The notes beneath the pieces are model-generated. The model saw only the letters and a program-made list of their open reading frames with translations. It was not told the origin of the DNA and did not search any database. From Acarospora socialis (taxonomy: Eukaryota > Ascomycota > Lecanoromycetes > Acarosporales > Acarosporaceae), in the NCBI GenBank assembly GCA_025617375.2, contig JAMYGW020000002.1:1-64000 (forward strand): a stretch of DNA of 64,000 nt. Direction: 5' to 3'. Numbering within the stretch: the first letter of the stretch is position 1; every line of letters begins with the position of its first letter. Shown in pieces: positions 22,139 to 34,339 of the stretch. Position numbers and translations under genes: made by a program.

Positions 22139-23730
22139 TCAAACACGGTAATCGGCGTCAGCATATTTGACATCGACCTCCGTCGACTTCATGATTCCGT
22201 CTTGATGCTCTCCTCGCAGAATGTGTCGAACACTCTCCGACCCTTCCTTCTGATCAGCCATGACCGCGGCACCGTGACCGTGGGCGGGACCCCATCCACT
22301 TCGTTCGGTCGACTCGAGCCTATAACTGTTCTTGGTACCCTTGGTACCCTTGTGCGACACGTTGCTCAGGCCGTAGTTGTCGCTGTTGAAATTGGACGGT
22401 CCACTTTGGCTACCTTTGCTTCCAATCAAGCGCGGGCAGTGACGGTTCAAAATTGGCTTGAGACACGGCAGGCAGGCGCAGATGATGCCGGTGTTGATCT
22501 CCACGAGACTGCCATAAGATACCGTGTTAGTTGTAGAGATAATTATCTGACGTGCCTTGAAGATATAAGATCGTTGCGGGGGCAAGATACGTACGCCCAG
22601 CCTGCAACGCCAACTTTGAATCGGGTGAAATCAATGCTCGAAAGAGACGGTACCATGGTCACCAAACGAATGATGCTGATGAGGCTGGCACTGTGGGGTC
22701 TTGTGATTAGTATCCGGGTTGCAGTTCCTTTCGATATGTCGGAGAACAGGAACGTAGACAGAGAAGAGAAACTCACAAGGAGCCTACAACGAAAAGCAGG
22801 AAGAGTAGGATTTTCTGTCTTCTCGGAGCGTGGAGCTCCCAGCATAGTTTGATGGGTAGGAACAGGGTAGCGAAGTCGGTGAGGATGTTCAAGATGGCTT
22901 GAACATAGTAGAATGCTTTCTTATTGACGCACCGTCCGGGGATGGTAATGTCCCAGCCTGCGGGGATAGGAGTACAACCCAACGTTGCGATGATGACACT
23001 GATGACATTGTATGCGACCACAACGGCCATGATGGCGTAGGCCGTCAATCGAAATTTACGGTTAGGGTTTAGTCGAAAGTAGAACTGCAGGATCGAGACC
23101 TTGACAAATATGGTAGCGATGAAGTAGGCGTTTTGACCCAGAAGGTCGTTCTATTTCGTCCACGTTGTCAGCTCTAGTTGAGTCGTTCCCGGCCAGTTGA
23201 TTGTTGCGGTATACTCACTTTGAGGAAAGCGGCGATCTGCGGAGCAGTCAGATCCCAGAGATGCACTCCGTATCCGTTCGCAATGTCTGTACGATAGGAT
23301 TAGGCACCGTCAAACTAACCACATTGCGACTTCAAGGTCAAGCCGGTGCAGCAGGTGTCAAAGGTGGCTTGCTTGTGATGCCCAGTATGGTAAAGAACCA
23401 GCTGAATGTCTGCGGCATGTCAGCAAAACGGCTGTTCCTCGTCTACCCCGAATTTCCTTACCATGCCGATGACAATATACACTATAACCACGTACAATTA
23501 GCAGCTATGTAGCCTCCAACAATGGTATACTGACAGTCATCCTTTCCGAAAGAACGGACAATATGCAACCTGGCATAGAGTCTCAGAAGTACAATAAGTG
23601 TAGCTGCAATACTCATCGGGAGACTGATTTTGATCACTTCAGAAGCAATTGAATCTGGATTGTCGCGAGGATCCGCCGTCACAATCTGGGTGACACCTGG
23701 TGGCGCGGGAAAGGCTGGTTTGAGAGACAT
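22139..23730 (-). CDS. PTH11-like seven-transmembrane receptor (rhodopsin-like fungal family)
   Basis: A fungal integral membrane protein of the PTH11/SAT4 type. The start at 23730 (MSLKPAFPAPPG) precedes TM1 (ISLPMSIAATLIVLLRLYA). Short introns then split the gene. Joined exons read FGKDD-LYIVIGM, a typical loop and TM2, then LVLYHTGHHKQ, then GYGVHLWDLTAPQIAAFLK, then YFIATIFVKVSILQFYFRL. Next come TM helices around AYAIMAVVVAYNVISVIIAT and ILNILTDFATLFLPIKLCW, a last helix near EINTGIICACLPCLKP, and a long polar tail ending at 22139. The W-D, Y-R-L and CLPCLKP motifs are family hallmarks. No CFEM cysteine domain is seen at the N-terminus. Such receptors sense surface or host cues in some plant pathogens; the ligand here is unknown. 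The gene looks intact. Confidence 0.85.
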
Positions 23731-23896
23731 GGCTGATACAGAGACCACTTGAGAAGGTCGAGGCGGTTTGTTGCACAGTTGAAGCAAATCAGAAACAGGA
23801 CTTCCGCAGTCTTTGTAGAGAGCACGAGTGCTGCAGGTGAAGAAGCCATAGGTTTAAAAGGAGACAGTGACCCATTCTGAGGTTGACAGCATGCAA

Positions 23897-24223
23897 TTAC
23901 TCTCCCGCCAGCGCTGGGTCGAGGGGAATCATCCCGCGCAAAGGATTCCAGTAGCCCTGCGTATGAAGTGCACCCAGGGCATCCTTGCCCGTAGCTCGCA
24001 GTAGTGACAGATAGTGAACAGTGGCTATGATAACTGTCCCGGGCTCGCTCTGTTGGGAATACAATACAGCACTCGTGATAACATCCAAAAGGTTGTCCAG
24101 ACCATCTTTTGAAGACGCTTTGAAGAACAAGGTCCCTAAGCCGATGAGGAGAGTGTTGGGATTGAGTTCAGCACCATACAGACGCCAAAAGCCACCGAGG
24201 CAAGGAGCAGACATGAACGACAT
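23897..24223 (-). CDS. Hypothetical protein, 108 codons
   Basis: An uninterrupted frame upstream of the PTH11-like gene and on the same strand. The sequence (SKDGLDNLLDVITSAVLY, HYLSLLRATGKDALGAL) has a helical, protein-like composition but I recognise no family. It could be a small gene, a fragment of a larger decayed gene, or chance. Confidence 0.3.
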   Translation of the reverse strand: MSFMSAPCLGGFWRLYGAELNPNTLLIGLGTLFFKASSKDGLDNLLDVITSAVLYSQQSEPGTVIIATVHYLSLLRATGKDALGALHTQGYWNPLRGMIPLDPALAGE

Positions 24224-25316
24224 ATGTACCTACACATAAGGTAAGAGTAGTCACCTACCTAGTGCTCGACAAGGGAGCGTTCAGAGCCAGCCGTAAGGTA
24301 GAAAGTTCCGGGCCGGTAGTTATGGACTAAGTTAGTCTACCTTTGTGGTGTGATCAAATCTGTCAAGGATGAGCGAACTTGGGTTCGCCAAATACTTAGC
24401 TTAAGGCCCCAATTCCAAGGCACAACTGCTTTGCTTGGGAAGGCAGCTAGAAGAGCCTGGTGAATACTCCGTATGAGCTTGATTTGACGAGTCTAGGAGC
24501 TACTCAAGTGCGTCCTGTGAGTACATATTACTTTAAAGTCGTCCGAAAAGGTGAGGGCAAAGTAATGTTAAGTTATGACCTTCCACGTACCCTCCAGATC
24601 AAGCAACAGCAGTCACCCTTGCCAGGGCATCCGACCTTCACAGGCACCTCGACGCCGGCGCCCCGCTAGGATGTGACGGCCGACGGTGGTAACTAAAGTT
24701 AAGGTTACAGCGCTTCGGAACGTCTCTAGTGCAGCTGATCCTTGTCGCATCGCAGTCTCCGAACACATAATCCGTACCTAGAGTACATACTCTCAACAGG
24801 TACCTACCTTAGGTATCACCATCGATCGCACTTAGGTCGACTAACGGCGAGAGCATCCAACGATTACTTGGTGTACCCGGGCTCCCCGCACACACTCTCC
24901 CATGCCGAGTCCCCTTCTTGGTTCTCCCTATATTGAGTGCCAACTCTATCCGAACATCGACCCAAGTTCGGCTTGGTCGAACTACTGTGCATGTGGGGCC
25001 CCGTTGTGCCGTTTCCAGCATCAGCACCCTCCTGGTGGGGATGGACAAAACCTGGAAATTGGGATATGCATTCCAGTTCCTTTTGATTGGTTACATTAAC
25101 CTGTTGTAGCTTTGACGCCGTGGGGGTCCACTGTCTAGGGTTCACAATGAAACTCTCTCATTTGCGGGACCGAACCGATGTGACCCCTGGACTGCCCAGG
25201 TAACATGTGTAATTGAGCATCTCTGGTCTACTGGCTGTTTTGCACTTCACACTGATCGTAGTACCACCCGAGTATCTTTGTCTAGAAGATTGTTCTCAAG
25301 CGTGCCCACCCAAGCC
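24224..25316. other. Intergenic spacer, no gene supported
   Basis: About 1.1 kb with only overlapping short frames. It includes AT/TA-balanced repeats of the ACCTA/TAGGT type (for example around 24799-24815). The end of this region is the promoter of the O-methyltransferase gene. Confidence 0.6.
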
Positions 25317-27036
25317 ATGGCGCACCCCGCGACGGCACAGAACGATGCCATCAAGAAGGCATTGGAAGATGTGACGGCGGCTGTGGACCAATATTCTAAG
25401 TTGTCTGCGCAATCTGCCGGTCAGAATGGGCTCGTCCGAGATGGTGTCAATTCAGCGGGAGAACTGACGGTATCACACAATCAATTGTTCGTGAAAGCGA
25501 TGCAGCTTGTTCGTACCATTCGGGGTCCGGTAGACATGCTGTTTGCGCATTTCGAGAACGTAAGTTGCGTTGCCCTGGTCTCGATTGAACGCCACTTCCC
25601 TTCATGCCACGCATGAGTTCAGTCGTCTCCGCGTTTGGCCCACTTGGGCGGATTGCTTTGGTTCCCTTCGAACTTGCTGCGGGTACTGAACGCGGTTCTG
25701 GAGTATCGCAGATGTCAAACCTAGCCGCGACTAGAGCGTTGATGGAGCTGGGTGTATTCGAAGCACTTCCTACTGGCGGCAAAGCAATGACGGCAGACGA
25801 GTTGGCTGCCAAAACAGGGGGTGAGAAAGAACTGATCGGTGAGTCTCACTATTGCTACCCGAGAGCTTCGCGTTGGCTTTCGAATTTCCGGTCCTCGAGG
25901 AATTCCACTCAAGCTTCCAGGAAGTGTGTTAATTAGCCTCATGTAGTCCGCCTCATGAGGAATGCGACCATATTGGGACCTTTCGCTGAACTTGGACCGC
26001 AGACCTACGCCCACACGCCTTACTCTGAGATATATCTAGTACCTCAGATGCGAGGGGTCTTCAAACTCATGTAAGCTGAGTCGCTGTACGATTGTTTAGT
26101 ATGAGATAAGGTCTCGGCAAGAATCATTGAAGTATCGTTGTTATCGAAAGACTAACCTCAAATCGTATGCCACAGGGTGGACGAGTATTTCCGACCAATG
26201 GTCCGACTCCACGAGTTCCTTAGAGAGGACGGTTTCAGGAACCCCACCTCCCTGACAAACAACCCGTACACTTTCGCACATGACACCAAGGGCAAGACCA
26301 TGTGGGAACACATTGCCCAAGATCCCGAGCGAGCAAAGATTTTCAATTACGCCATGGAGGCCCAAACGCAAGCCAGTCTTCCGACCGTTGGGATCTACCC
26401 ATTCGAGAGCGAATTGGGAAAGCTGGTGGAGAGTGATGACACCGTTGTACTGGTAGATGTAGGTGGCGGGAAAGGACAGGCGTCGAATATGATTCGGCAA
26501 GGTTGTCCAGGACTGAAAGGCAGATTTATTCTTCAAGACCGGCCGGAGGTCATTGCAGACATTACCGAAAAGCTGCCAGGCATTGAGAAGATGTCTCATG
26601 ACTTTTTCAAGGAGCAACCAGTCAAAGGTCCGTAATATCAATCCTCCCTACGCCACGGTCGACGCGTGGTCCCATGTTCACATCCCTCAGCAACTCCCGG
26701 CGCTAACGCCGTTCTTGTGCAGGAGCCCTTGCCTACTATATACGCCGCTGTTTCCACGATTGGGACGATGAGCACGTTCGCCTGGTACTACGGAGGACTG
26801 CGGAAGCGATGACTCCTGGGCGCTCTCGCCTCTTGATTGCCGAGATGGTCGTACCAGCAACCGGGGCCGACATAACAGCAGGCTGGTTTGATCTGACGAT
26901 GATGACGCTCTCCGGAACAGAGCGAACGGAGCAACAATGGCGCGAGCTGCTGGAGTCTACAGGATTCGAACTGACGAAAGTCTGGACCGGACCTGGTGTT
27001 GATGCTGCCATCGTTGAGGGACGATTGAGCACATGA
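25317..27036 (+). CDS. SAM-dependent O-methyltransferase (COMT-like)
   Basis: Methyl transfer from S-adenosylmethionine to a hydroxyl group, most likely of a small aromatic metabolite. Five exons fit by splice motif and phase: 25317-25559, 25712-25838, a third with RLMRNATILG, a fourth from VDEYFRPMVR to KEQPVK, and a fifth starting GALAYYIRR. An N-terminal dimerisation region (TRALMELGVFEALP) precedes the SAM-binding motif I (VLVDVGGGKGQ). The FHDWDDE segment carries the catalytic histidine expected in this family. The C-terminal FDLTMMTLSG..RT..QW is also typical. The start at 25317 is the first ATG in the frame. The neighbours are not biosynthetic enzymes, so a full secondary-metabolite cluster is not evident. 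Confidence 0.88.
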
Positions 27037-27262
27037 TACAGAATCGCGCGCGGAGAGAGCGGCTGTCCCGGTCAGACATAGGCTTGGCACGGCATATCTT
27101 GGATATCAGATATTAGAACGATAGGTTAGATTCGCAGACATCCGGTTTTCCAATTACCCGTATTCTATACCTTTACAGAATTGCCCGGTTGTGAATGGGA
27201 GACCTGTGCAGGCGATGCGGTGTAGACAAATGAGTGACAATAATATTGCTTGACTAAAGCAT

Positions 27263-30200
27263 TCAAAAGCCAGCGCGTCTGGCCTTGCCGGGTTTTGTCC
27301 TTTGCTTTCTGGACGGGTCTTGCCGTCCCCCGTGAGGCCCTCGCTCAACCTGACTCATTGGTGCGAAGTCTTCGACCAGTTGGCTGTTACTCGGAACGGA
27401 ATGTAAGAGTTGAGGTTGACTGCCCCATAACCGAGGTGGATTTGGTTGGGAGGCTGACTTGACCGGACCACTTTGCCGGCCTTTAGAGAGTCGTTCTCGA
27501 CGTAGTGGAGACTTTCTCCGGTCCTTATCTGCAGCATCTTCAATATCGTTAGGAGCAGCTACGGAGGCCGTTGCTATGGACCAGTCGTAATGCGCAGGAT
27601 CTGCTCCCTGTGCCCAGTGCGACAACACCCTTGACATGGATGGAGGCAGACGAGGTTGAAAGTTCACAGTCGTGTACTGGCGGAGACGCGCACACACAGG
27701 GTCTTCGGTGTTATCGTTAGGACTTGCGTGATGTGATGTCAGTTGTATAGTTGATGCGGAAGGCGAAGTTCGTGTTTTGCTCCCGTTGTTTTCAGGTCGG
27801 GTCACACCGCGAAAGCCAGCATCTACTGACAGTTGTGATGACTCCGGCGATGAAGATGATGCTCCGTCGATACTTCCATTTCGAGTTATAAGGATATTAT
27901 CCGCAGTCTCTCGTTGGCGAACCGGCAAGTTAAGTTCTCGCGAAACCGGGCTTGTTTGATCGGCCTTAGGAAGTCTTGATGGATTGCCACCAGCTCGGAG
28001 ATTAATACCTGCCCTGGCGAGGCATAATATCATTGCCAATCGTCTCAATACTCTCTCTCGCGCTATCCGAGTCCTCCCGGGAAGACTTGAATGAAGGGGC
28101 CGGAGCCAATTCTCTACAAGATAGTCATACATGCATGGCAGAGATGGGTCGAGAGGTAGTAGATGCCCGTCTGAACGAATGTTGAGGTCCAGAGGTTCTG
28201 ACGAGCCTGGTTCTTCCGAATGTACAGTATGACATTCACCGCGAATGTCCGTGAAGCTGGCAACTGACTCGCGAATTTCTTCGACACGAGAAGCTGCATC
28301 ATCGAAATCCGTGTAGTCAGGTACGCGATCAAGTATTTCAAAACTGCCGAAGTCAACTCGAAATCGAGTAAGGCAGATTCTGAGCTGCTTACAACGACTG
28401 GATTCCCAATGCACCACTCTTACATTTACTGTCTATCATTTCTCGAATCAGCTCTGGAGACAGTTGCCTGTCTTGTTTGTGTAGTACCAGGGAAGACACA
28501 GTTAACGCCTTCGACCGGGTTATCTCGGTGACGAGCTCGTACAGTGATTCTGAATTAACAGTCCAATCATCGGCTGGGCTGCTGTCTGATTGCGGATTAG
28601 GGGTTTGCTGGTGTTGTCTGACAAGATCTTTTTCGCTTGAGATCATCGTATCCACTTGCTCCGTGGTAAAGCCTTCGCCGTTACCAGATACAATCATTTG
28701 GTCGCCCATTATTGACGCTGTACTTTTATGCGATCTAGTTCGACTCAATCGATACAAGCCGAACGCCCAGGGGCCATGGATTTGCTTCCCCGTTCTCCCG
28801 ACGTACACACACTCGCAAACACTGAGATCAGATCTTAGCATGAAAAGCTTATAGAAAAAGATCCCCTCCGTCGTATCGTTGCTGTCAGGATCGGACGTTG
28901 GCACACCCTCAAAAAGTCGGCACTTGTGGGGAGCGGGCTGAAGGGCGATATTCGATATACTGGATTGATCCTGTGTCGCAGCGCCAGAGCTGGAAGATTG
29001 ATATTGATTCATAGCAGCCGAGGACAGTGACATTGCCTGAGGATCCAACGTAACGATTGTATGAGACATTGAATCAGACGAATACGAAAGCCGAAAGATA
29101 GTAATGAGACTATTCAACCGGCTGTATAACAATAAAACGTAGCCTTGCAGGGCTTCAGTTATCCTTTCCTGCCCAGAATGGAGTGATGCCATACCTCTGT
29201 CATAATCTGATACCTCCACCCGTAGGCTAGTGTCGTCACTCTCTCGAAAGTGACACCACGAACGCAAGATCGTGGCAACAGCCTGTGTCTTGCCATTACC
29301 CTCCTCTTTCCCTGTCGCTGAGACCCGGATACAAAAGACCTGAGAGGTACTAACAACAAACAAGTGGCCGCGGTTGCGAGAGCTCCTTTCGACGTCTAAT
29401 ATCCAGTCCGAACTTCGCAAAATGTCAAGGTTGGGAACACTGAGTTGAGCAAGTCTGCTGGGAACATGAAATATTGCCATGTGCACCCGGTTACACACCA
29501 CTAATAGATCGGAACTCCCAACAAAGCGAACAGCACCCCATCCATCACCCACATACTGAGACGGTACCTCAGATCCATGTCCGTCGAATATGTGTCCCAT
29601 GGCTACAGACTTAGCTTGATAAGAATCACCCTCCTGCTCCTGGGTTAGTAGCTCCCATACGCTCCAAGCTCCGTGCTGATCCACAAGGGCCACTTGACCC
29701 TGATGCCACGGGTTGAAGTTGACATCGGCGTGCGGCACGCCGCCAGTCTGATCGATAGAGAGCTCCATCACTGGGTTAGCATCTAAGCGCAAAGGATAAC
29801 AATCCTCATGACTTGAAACTCCAGGCTTGGGTCCTGCTTCAGTTGCACTCCGATAGTGGGGACGTAGAATGACGGTCGAATACAGCAGTCTGACGGCCAT
29901 GCGCGTACTGGCTCCGTCTGCGCAGGTTATCTGCTGTATCACCGATCCAGTCCACCAGCAGCCCTCCTCTCTTGTATCAATCTCCCGAACAGCAATGCTA
30001 TTGATTTCATCATATGCGCAGCTGTACTGCGCTGGCCTAACTCGTATCAATCGAAGCACGTCACCAGCTTGCCCAGCGGATATTGCTACAATGTCTCTTG
30101 TCGTGGTCTCATAGTCTGCTCTGCCGAAAGCAAGCCTGTCCGAAATGAGCGGATCGTGTACGGCAGTTAAGAAGGCGATGTGATGAGACGTGTGAGCAAA

Positions 30201-30526
30201 CATTGCAAGTGAGGCCAGTCCCGGTGTCAGCTCTGGGTGACGTGCCGCGACACCTTTGGCTTGCTGTTTTAATAGTTGGGCTGAGATTGCCGTGCGCCTG
30301 TTACTCGGAAGAATGGCTGCTGGTGGAATAGAGGTCACATATGAGCTGACCCGCTTGAAGGAGAATCCTTTGGAATCATTCTTAGTCGATCAATACTGAC
30401 GTAACAGGGTGAAAGAAACTGACCTTCTTTCAGCTCGCGGGAGAACAACCAGTGCTTAAGACTCGCGTTGTAGACAGGCTCTCCGAGCTGGCCATATGGA
30501 AGGCCGTCGGGGAGGGGTTCAGCCAT
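27263..30526 (-). CDS. rrn6: RNA polymerase I core factor subunit Rrn6-like
   Basis: A component of the Pol I core factor that recruits polymerase I to rDNA promoters in the nucleolus. Three exons: 30424-30526, 28393-30367 and 27263-28343. Introns of 56 nt (30368-30423) and 49 nt (28344-28392) restore the frame (RELKE|GFSFKRV and IQSF|FEILDRV). The N-terminus has the fungal pattern PYGQLGEPVYNASLKHW. A beta-propeller-like central part contains NFNPWHQGQVALVDQHGAWSVWEL. The C-terminal helical part reads YLVENWLRPLHSSLPGRTRIARE and RRLAMILCLA, and a basic, disordered tail ends in KQRTKPGKARRAGF. The length, about 1,050 aa, fits fungal Rrn6. It is divergent from SPC25 and shares a 356-bp promoter region with it. 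Confidence 0.88.
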
Positions 30527-30882
30527 TTGGCCTTAGTGTTTCTTTTAGCCAGTACAGATGTTTCAATGCGAGTTTCATAGCGAGGCCTGTGGCGAGTGCA
30601 ATGTTAATGATCTCACTGAAGCTTGAGCATAATATTCTGCGTCTGAGATCTCTGAGCTATAAGTTCTCGTACCGCGGAGGTCAGCAGAGGTTGAATTTCC
30701 GTGATAGGTTTAGCGAGATTAGTTGCCCAAGTGATTAGAGCCGCACAATAGTGAACTCAGAACCAAGCCACGACACTTCCACCTCACTCACGTTCTAACA
30801 ATACTGAGCATACCTCAAAAGAACTGGAAAAGTGCAGCAGATAGATACATCCTACATTACGATCGAAAGTCTGCTCGCAGTT
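30527..30882. promoter_or_regulatory. Divergent promoter region, rrn6 and spc25
   Basis: A 356-bp spacer between the start codons of two oppositely transcribed genes, so both core promoters must lie here. I see no convincing TATA box or named binding site. Confidence 0.55.
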
Positions 30883-31713
30883 ATGGCGACAATGTTTGAG
30901 TCTTCGCTCTCTGCCGGTGCAATGCGCCCGCCTTTTTCCTCAGCGGACGCGCCGTCCATGGCGGACACACTCCCCAGCATCAACTTCGGCTTCGAAGATT
31001 TGCGTGACCGGATGACTAAATTCACCGTCAAGTTCGACGACTTTATCGAGAAAGGCCGCAAACGAGTGTTGGAGGAGAGGAACCAGTTTCGTATCAATGT
31101 CGCAGAATTACACGGTATGCTTTGACCGCATGCTCTTGTCTTTTCATACACTAACCAATCATATATAGAGGATCAGCGTATGAAGAAGAAGGACATAGAG
31201 ATTCTTGCGCTCAAGTCAACTACCCACGCCCAGATTCTGCAGAAGGAAGCCCAAGAGACTTCTGAGATGCACTCCGCCATTGTGTCTATAACGAGGCAAC
31301 GGGATACCAGAGCTGCCAACCGAGAACGCCTCCGACAGCAGATATCAGAAGTCCAAAGGACAATCAACCAGCGATTAGATGCGCAACGTCAACATGCGAA
31401 GCGGCTCGATAATCAAGCACAGTTCAACGTACCAGAACTGGACTTCTGGCAGGACTACCTGTGTTTGAGGATTGAGGGTGCCGGCATTGATGACCATCTG
31501 AAGTTCTACTTCACACATGTTGATGAGCGGGACTGGGAAAAAGAAGTCTGGTTCGAATTGGGAATGTGGAGTAGGGAGTACGAAGTCTTGCAGTGTAAGC
31601 CGAACATTGAAAAGGAGAAAGTTGAGCGGACGACGGAGAGGTTCAATGAGAACAGGGATTTGGGAGTCTTCCTGAAAGGGATGAGGGATCTGTTTGTGGC
31701 CGCACTCAAATAG
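30883..31713 (+). CDS. spc25: Kinetochore protein Spc25 (Ndc80 complex)
   Basis: A subunit of the Ndc80 complex that links kinetochores to spindle microtubules. Two exons, 30883-31114 and 31169-31713, with a 54-nt intron (GTATGC...TATAG) that keeps the frame (VAELH|EDQRMKK). The N-terminal half has INFGFEDLRDRMTKFTVKFD and then a long coiled coil rich in K, E, Q and R (MKKKDIEILALKS through ISEVQRTINQRL). The C-terminal globular domain (LDFWQDYLCLRIEGAG, LKFYFTHVDERDW) matches the Spc25 RWD-like fold. The total of about 258 aa is the usual size. MATMFESS was chosen as the start because the longer upstream extension is non-conserved-looking. Confidence 0.92.
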
Positions 31714-32103
31714 GGAGGAGAAAGAGAACGATCTACAGGCAATGGCGTTGCCGTACTTCCTGACGCGGAGAGTGAAAGTCCCTGGGTGTCGAGGGACAGG
31801 TGCAGGAATTGCAATCTACCGTTGTAGCGTCTTATCAGACTTCAGCTTTCACTCCCGTTTCGACTGTACCATCAGCCACTGAGCCTACTGTAGAATGGTT
31901 GCCCAGGTAAGGGTTATGGGTCTCGATGAGTTGCTTACGTAAGGTGCTTTCCCCACCATCCACGTCCCACCTCGACGTGTTCCCGACAGAGTATCATCAG
32001 CCATCAATCTTGATATGGTTTCGAGCCTTGGACAATATAAACCAAATCACTCAACTAGCCCCTGTCTGTCATCTAACCCAAAGAGCTACCTTCTTTCACA
32101 CAA

Positions 32104-32439
32104 ATGCCGCCAGTAAGAAACAAAGCGCAAGCCGCACAGGAAGTGCTCGACATCCTCCACGAGATATCCATCCTTCTAGTACGCGATCACGTCACTCATC
32201 ACCCGGTCATTATCACAAGCTGACGAAGCTCAAAACAGAACACAGGTCTCGACCGCGCCACACTTTGCATATGTGTTTCACTGATTGAGAATGGGGTTAA
32301 CCCTGATGCGCTAGCTGTAGGCGTTCCTACGAGAGTGGTTATCTGGGTGATTGCTGAAACCAGTATCGCGCAGACCGTCGTTCGAGAACTGAGGAAGCGC
32401 GGGCCGCAATCGTCTCAATTGGAGTCCGGTTCGGAATGA
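32104..32439 (+). CDS. mzt1: Mitotic-spindle organizing protein 1 (MOZART1)
   Basis: A 72-residue subunit that docks gamma-tubulin complexes to spindle pole bodies and microtubule nucleation sites. Three tiny exons: 32104-32178 ([20 protein letters not shown] to SILL), 32239-32316 ([20 protein letters not shown] to ALA) and 32374-32439 ([14 protein letters not shown] to GSE). The introns are 60 and 57 nt with GT...AG ends, and all joins are in phase 0. The conserved [31 protein letters not shown] and V-ELR segments identify the family without ambiguity. Every exon is under 80 nt, so simple open-frame calling misses it. It lies 390 bp downstream of SPC25, another spindle gene, on the same strand. 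Confidence 0.95.
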
Positions 32440-32826
32440 AAGGACCGCAGACGCCTCTGAAGACCACCGATTAGGGGGATGGCATTCATGCACAAACCTC
32501 TGGTAACGACAGCGATATCGAGCTACAGCTTCGACCGTCCTACTACAACGTCACAAGTTATAGTGGTGGGTGAAATTTTGACGCGGCTGTCGCCTGAACC
32601 ACATATTGGCGAGACGCAGTGCCAGTGATGCCGTACTTCCATACGATAGCTGCCGACATCTATCTAAGCTACATGGAACCGAAGGTCTCAGTGTTATTCA
32701 CGCCAGCCTCAAAGCCGCGCTGCTGCATCAAGAATGGAAGGATAGCGCAGAGTATCCTATGAGGAATAACCGCATCAGATATTTGATTTAGAATACATTT
32801 GATGTTCCCATCTCGTGCGCCATCTC
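32440..32826. other. Convergent intergenic spacer
   Basis: A spacer between the end of MZT1 (plus) and the end of the CUE-domain gene (minus). It should hold both 3' ends. No further gene is seen. Confidence 0.6.
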
Positions 32827-34339
32827 CTACGTCGCATGCTTTCCTCCTTCTCCACCGGGTCTAGTTCCTGCATCGTCCGTCATAGCGTCTGCAGAAACTC
32901 TCTGCAACGGTCGCGTCTCATCGGCCTTCGTGTCCTTGGTCCTGGCGTCTTTCTCATCGTCGCTATCACCAAGACTGAAAGGATCTGCATCCGCCACGGG
33001 GCTTGGGTCAACCGCGGATAATGGTTGCCATTTGCTTTGCTTTCCCGCAGTGGCAAGAGGCCTTGTTGAGTGATCGGGCGATGAGCGGTACATGTCACCA
33101 ATCTCTTGAGGTGGACCGTCCTGGAAGGACACTCTTCGATTGTCAGATTGCGGTGCTGCTGGGGTTGGTTTGAAGAGGTTCGGGTTTGCAAGAGGTCGGT
33201 TCGGGCGACGTTGCGTTCCTGGCAAGCTTAGTTAGAGCAACGAACCACTTGAGTAAAGAGTACAGTACCCTCTTCGTCTTTCAACTGTAAAGTAGCAAAA
33301 TCATCACCTATCAGTTGTGGGTCCGCGTCATATCTTTCCCGGTCGCCACTCCGTCTCCCAAGCTCTCCGCTCTTCCGAATACCGTACGGTTGTTGCGGAG
33401 GACCTGAGTAATATCCCTGTGAGGCTGCGCGAGGTGGTGGGGCCTGGTAGTCGTCCTCGTTCTCGCCATCAATCTTCTTCTTCAGATTGGTAACCCAACT
33501 GTTGACTTTCGATTGGGTCTCGAGAAAGCCTTTTCGAATATTCTCTCGTATTACAGGGAGATCATCTAGGTTAGGGTAAGCTTAGTCGACATGTTGGTGT
33601 CTTGCAAATTCGGCATACCATCCAAAAAGCTGTGCTCGCGATCATCGTAAAGCTCGTTCGGCTTCAGGCCGGTCTCCTTCTTTGGCCGAGGCAATGGTGG
33701 GTCGCGACTGCCCCTTGAGGCGGTTCTCGGTGCAGTATTGTATGCTCCAACGCCACTGTAATGCTCTGCAAGCTGGCGGGCGTATTGTTCATCCGCTTCA
33801 AGCTGACTCTGAGCCGTGGTTGTAGCGCCCGGTGTTTGCTGAACTGGTCGGGGAGGTTGTGGAGGGGGTGTCGGCTCTATTTGCGAGTCGGGATCTGACA
33901 TGCCTGCAACCCTGGATTAGTTCAAATCGGCCACTGCGTCAAGTTTCTATCTGCCATACCCAACAGAGCATTAAAAGCCGGTTCCACTTTGCCGCCACTG
34001 GCGGTCAGGACTGCCTTCACCACAGCAGCGTCAATGGTCGGGAACGCTTCTCTCAAGGTGTTCTCGGCTTGTTGGCGTGGGCTCAGCGGGCGTGGTGGTT
34101 TTGGAGGGGCAACATCTTCGCCTAGCTCCCCTCCAGCGGCTGAGTGACTTCCGCCGGTCGCAGCACCAGTTTCTTGGGGTTCATCGTCAAAGTCCAGCTC
34201 GCGAGCTGTCGTAGGCGACTCTGGTGGATGAGCCTGAGTTGTTTTGACTGGGGACGTCTAGGAAGTAATGTTTAAGCATCGTTCTTAAGCGCAGAAGCAG
34301 ATTATTGATTCAACATACTGGCTTCTCGGGTTCAGCCAT
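32827..34339 (-). CDS. cue5: CUE-domain ubiquitin adaptor (Cue5-like)
   Basis: A ubiquitin-binding adaptor of the Cue5/Tollip class, linked in yeast to autophagic removal of ubiquitinated aggregates. The first exon is tiny (MAEPEKP, from 34339). The second carries the CUE domain (NTLREAFPTIDAAVVKAVLT, SGGKVEPAFNALLG), where the FP and the di-leucine-like A-LL match the ubiquitin-binding consensus. The third (MSDPDSQIEPTPPPQ...) includes the conserved QLEADEQYARQLAEHY segment. Later exons give a helix (IRENIRKGFLETQSKVNSWV), proline-rich stretches and an acidic, disordered C-terminus (DPFSLGDSDDE). Introns are short with GT...AG ends. It is divergent from the DHX35-like gene. Confidence 0.88.

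Noticed and set aside
22097-22852. A 251-codon plus-strand frame
   Set aside because: It is the antisense shadow of the PTH11-like gene, whose exons have strong family motifs.
25560-25711. The plus-strand frame 25604-25711 as coding sequence of the methyltransferase
   Set aside because: Its phase does not fit either flanking exon, while a 152-nt intron joins both exons in phase 0.
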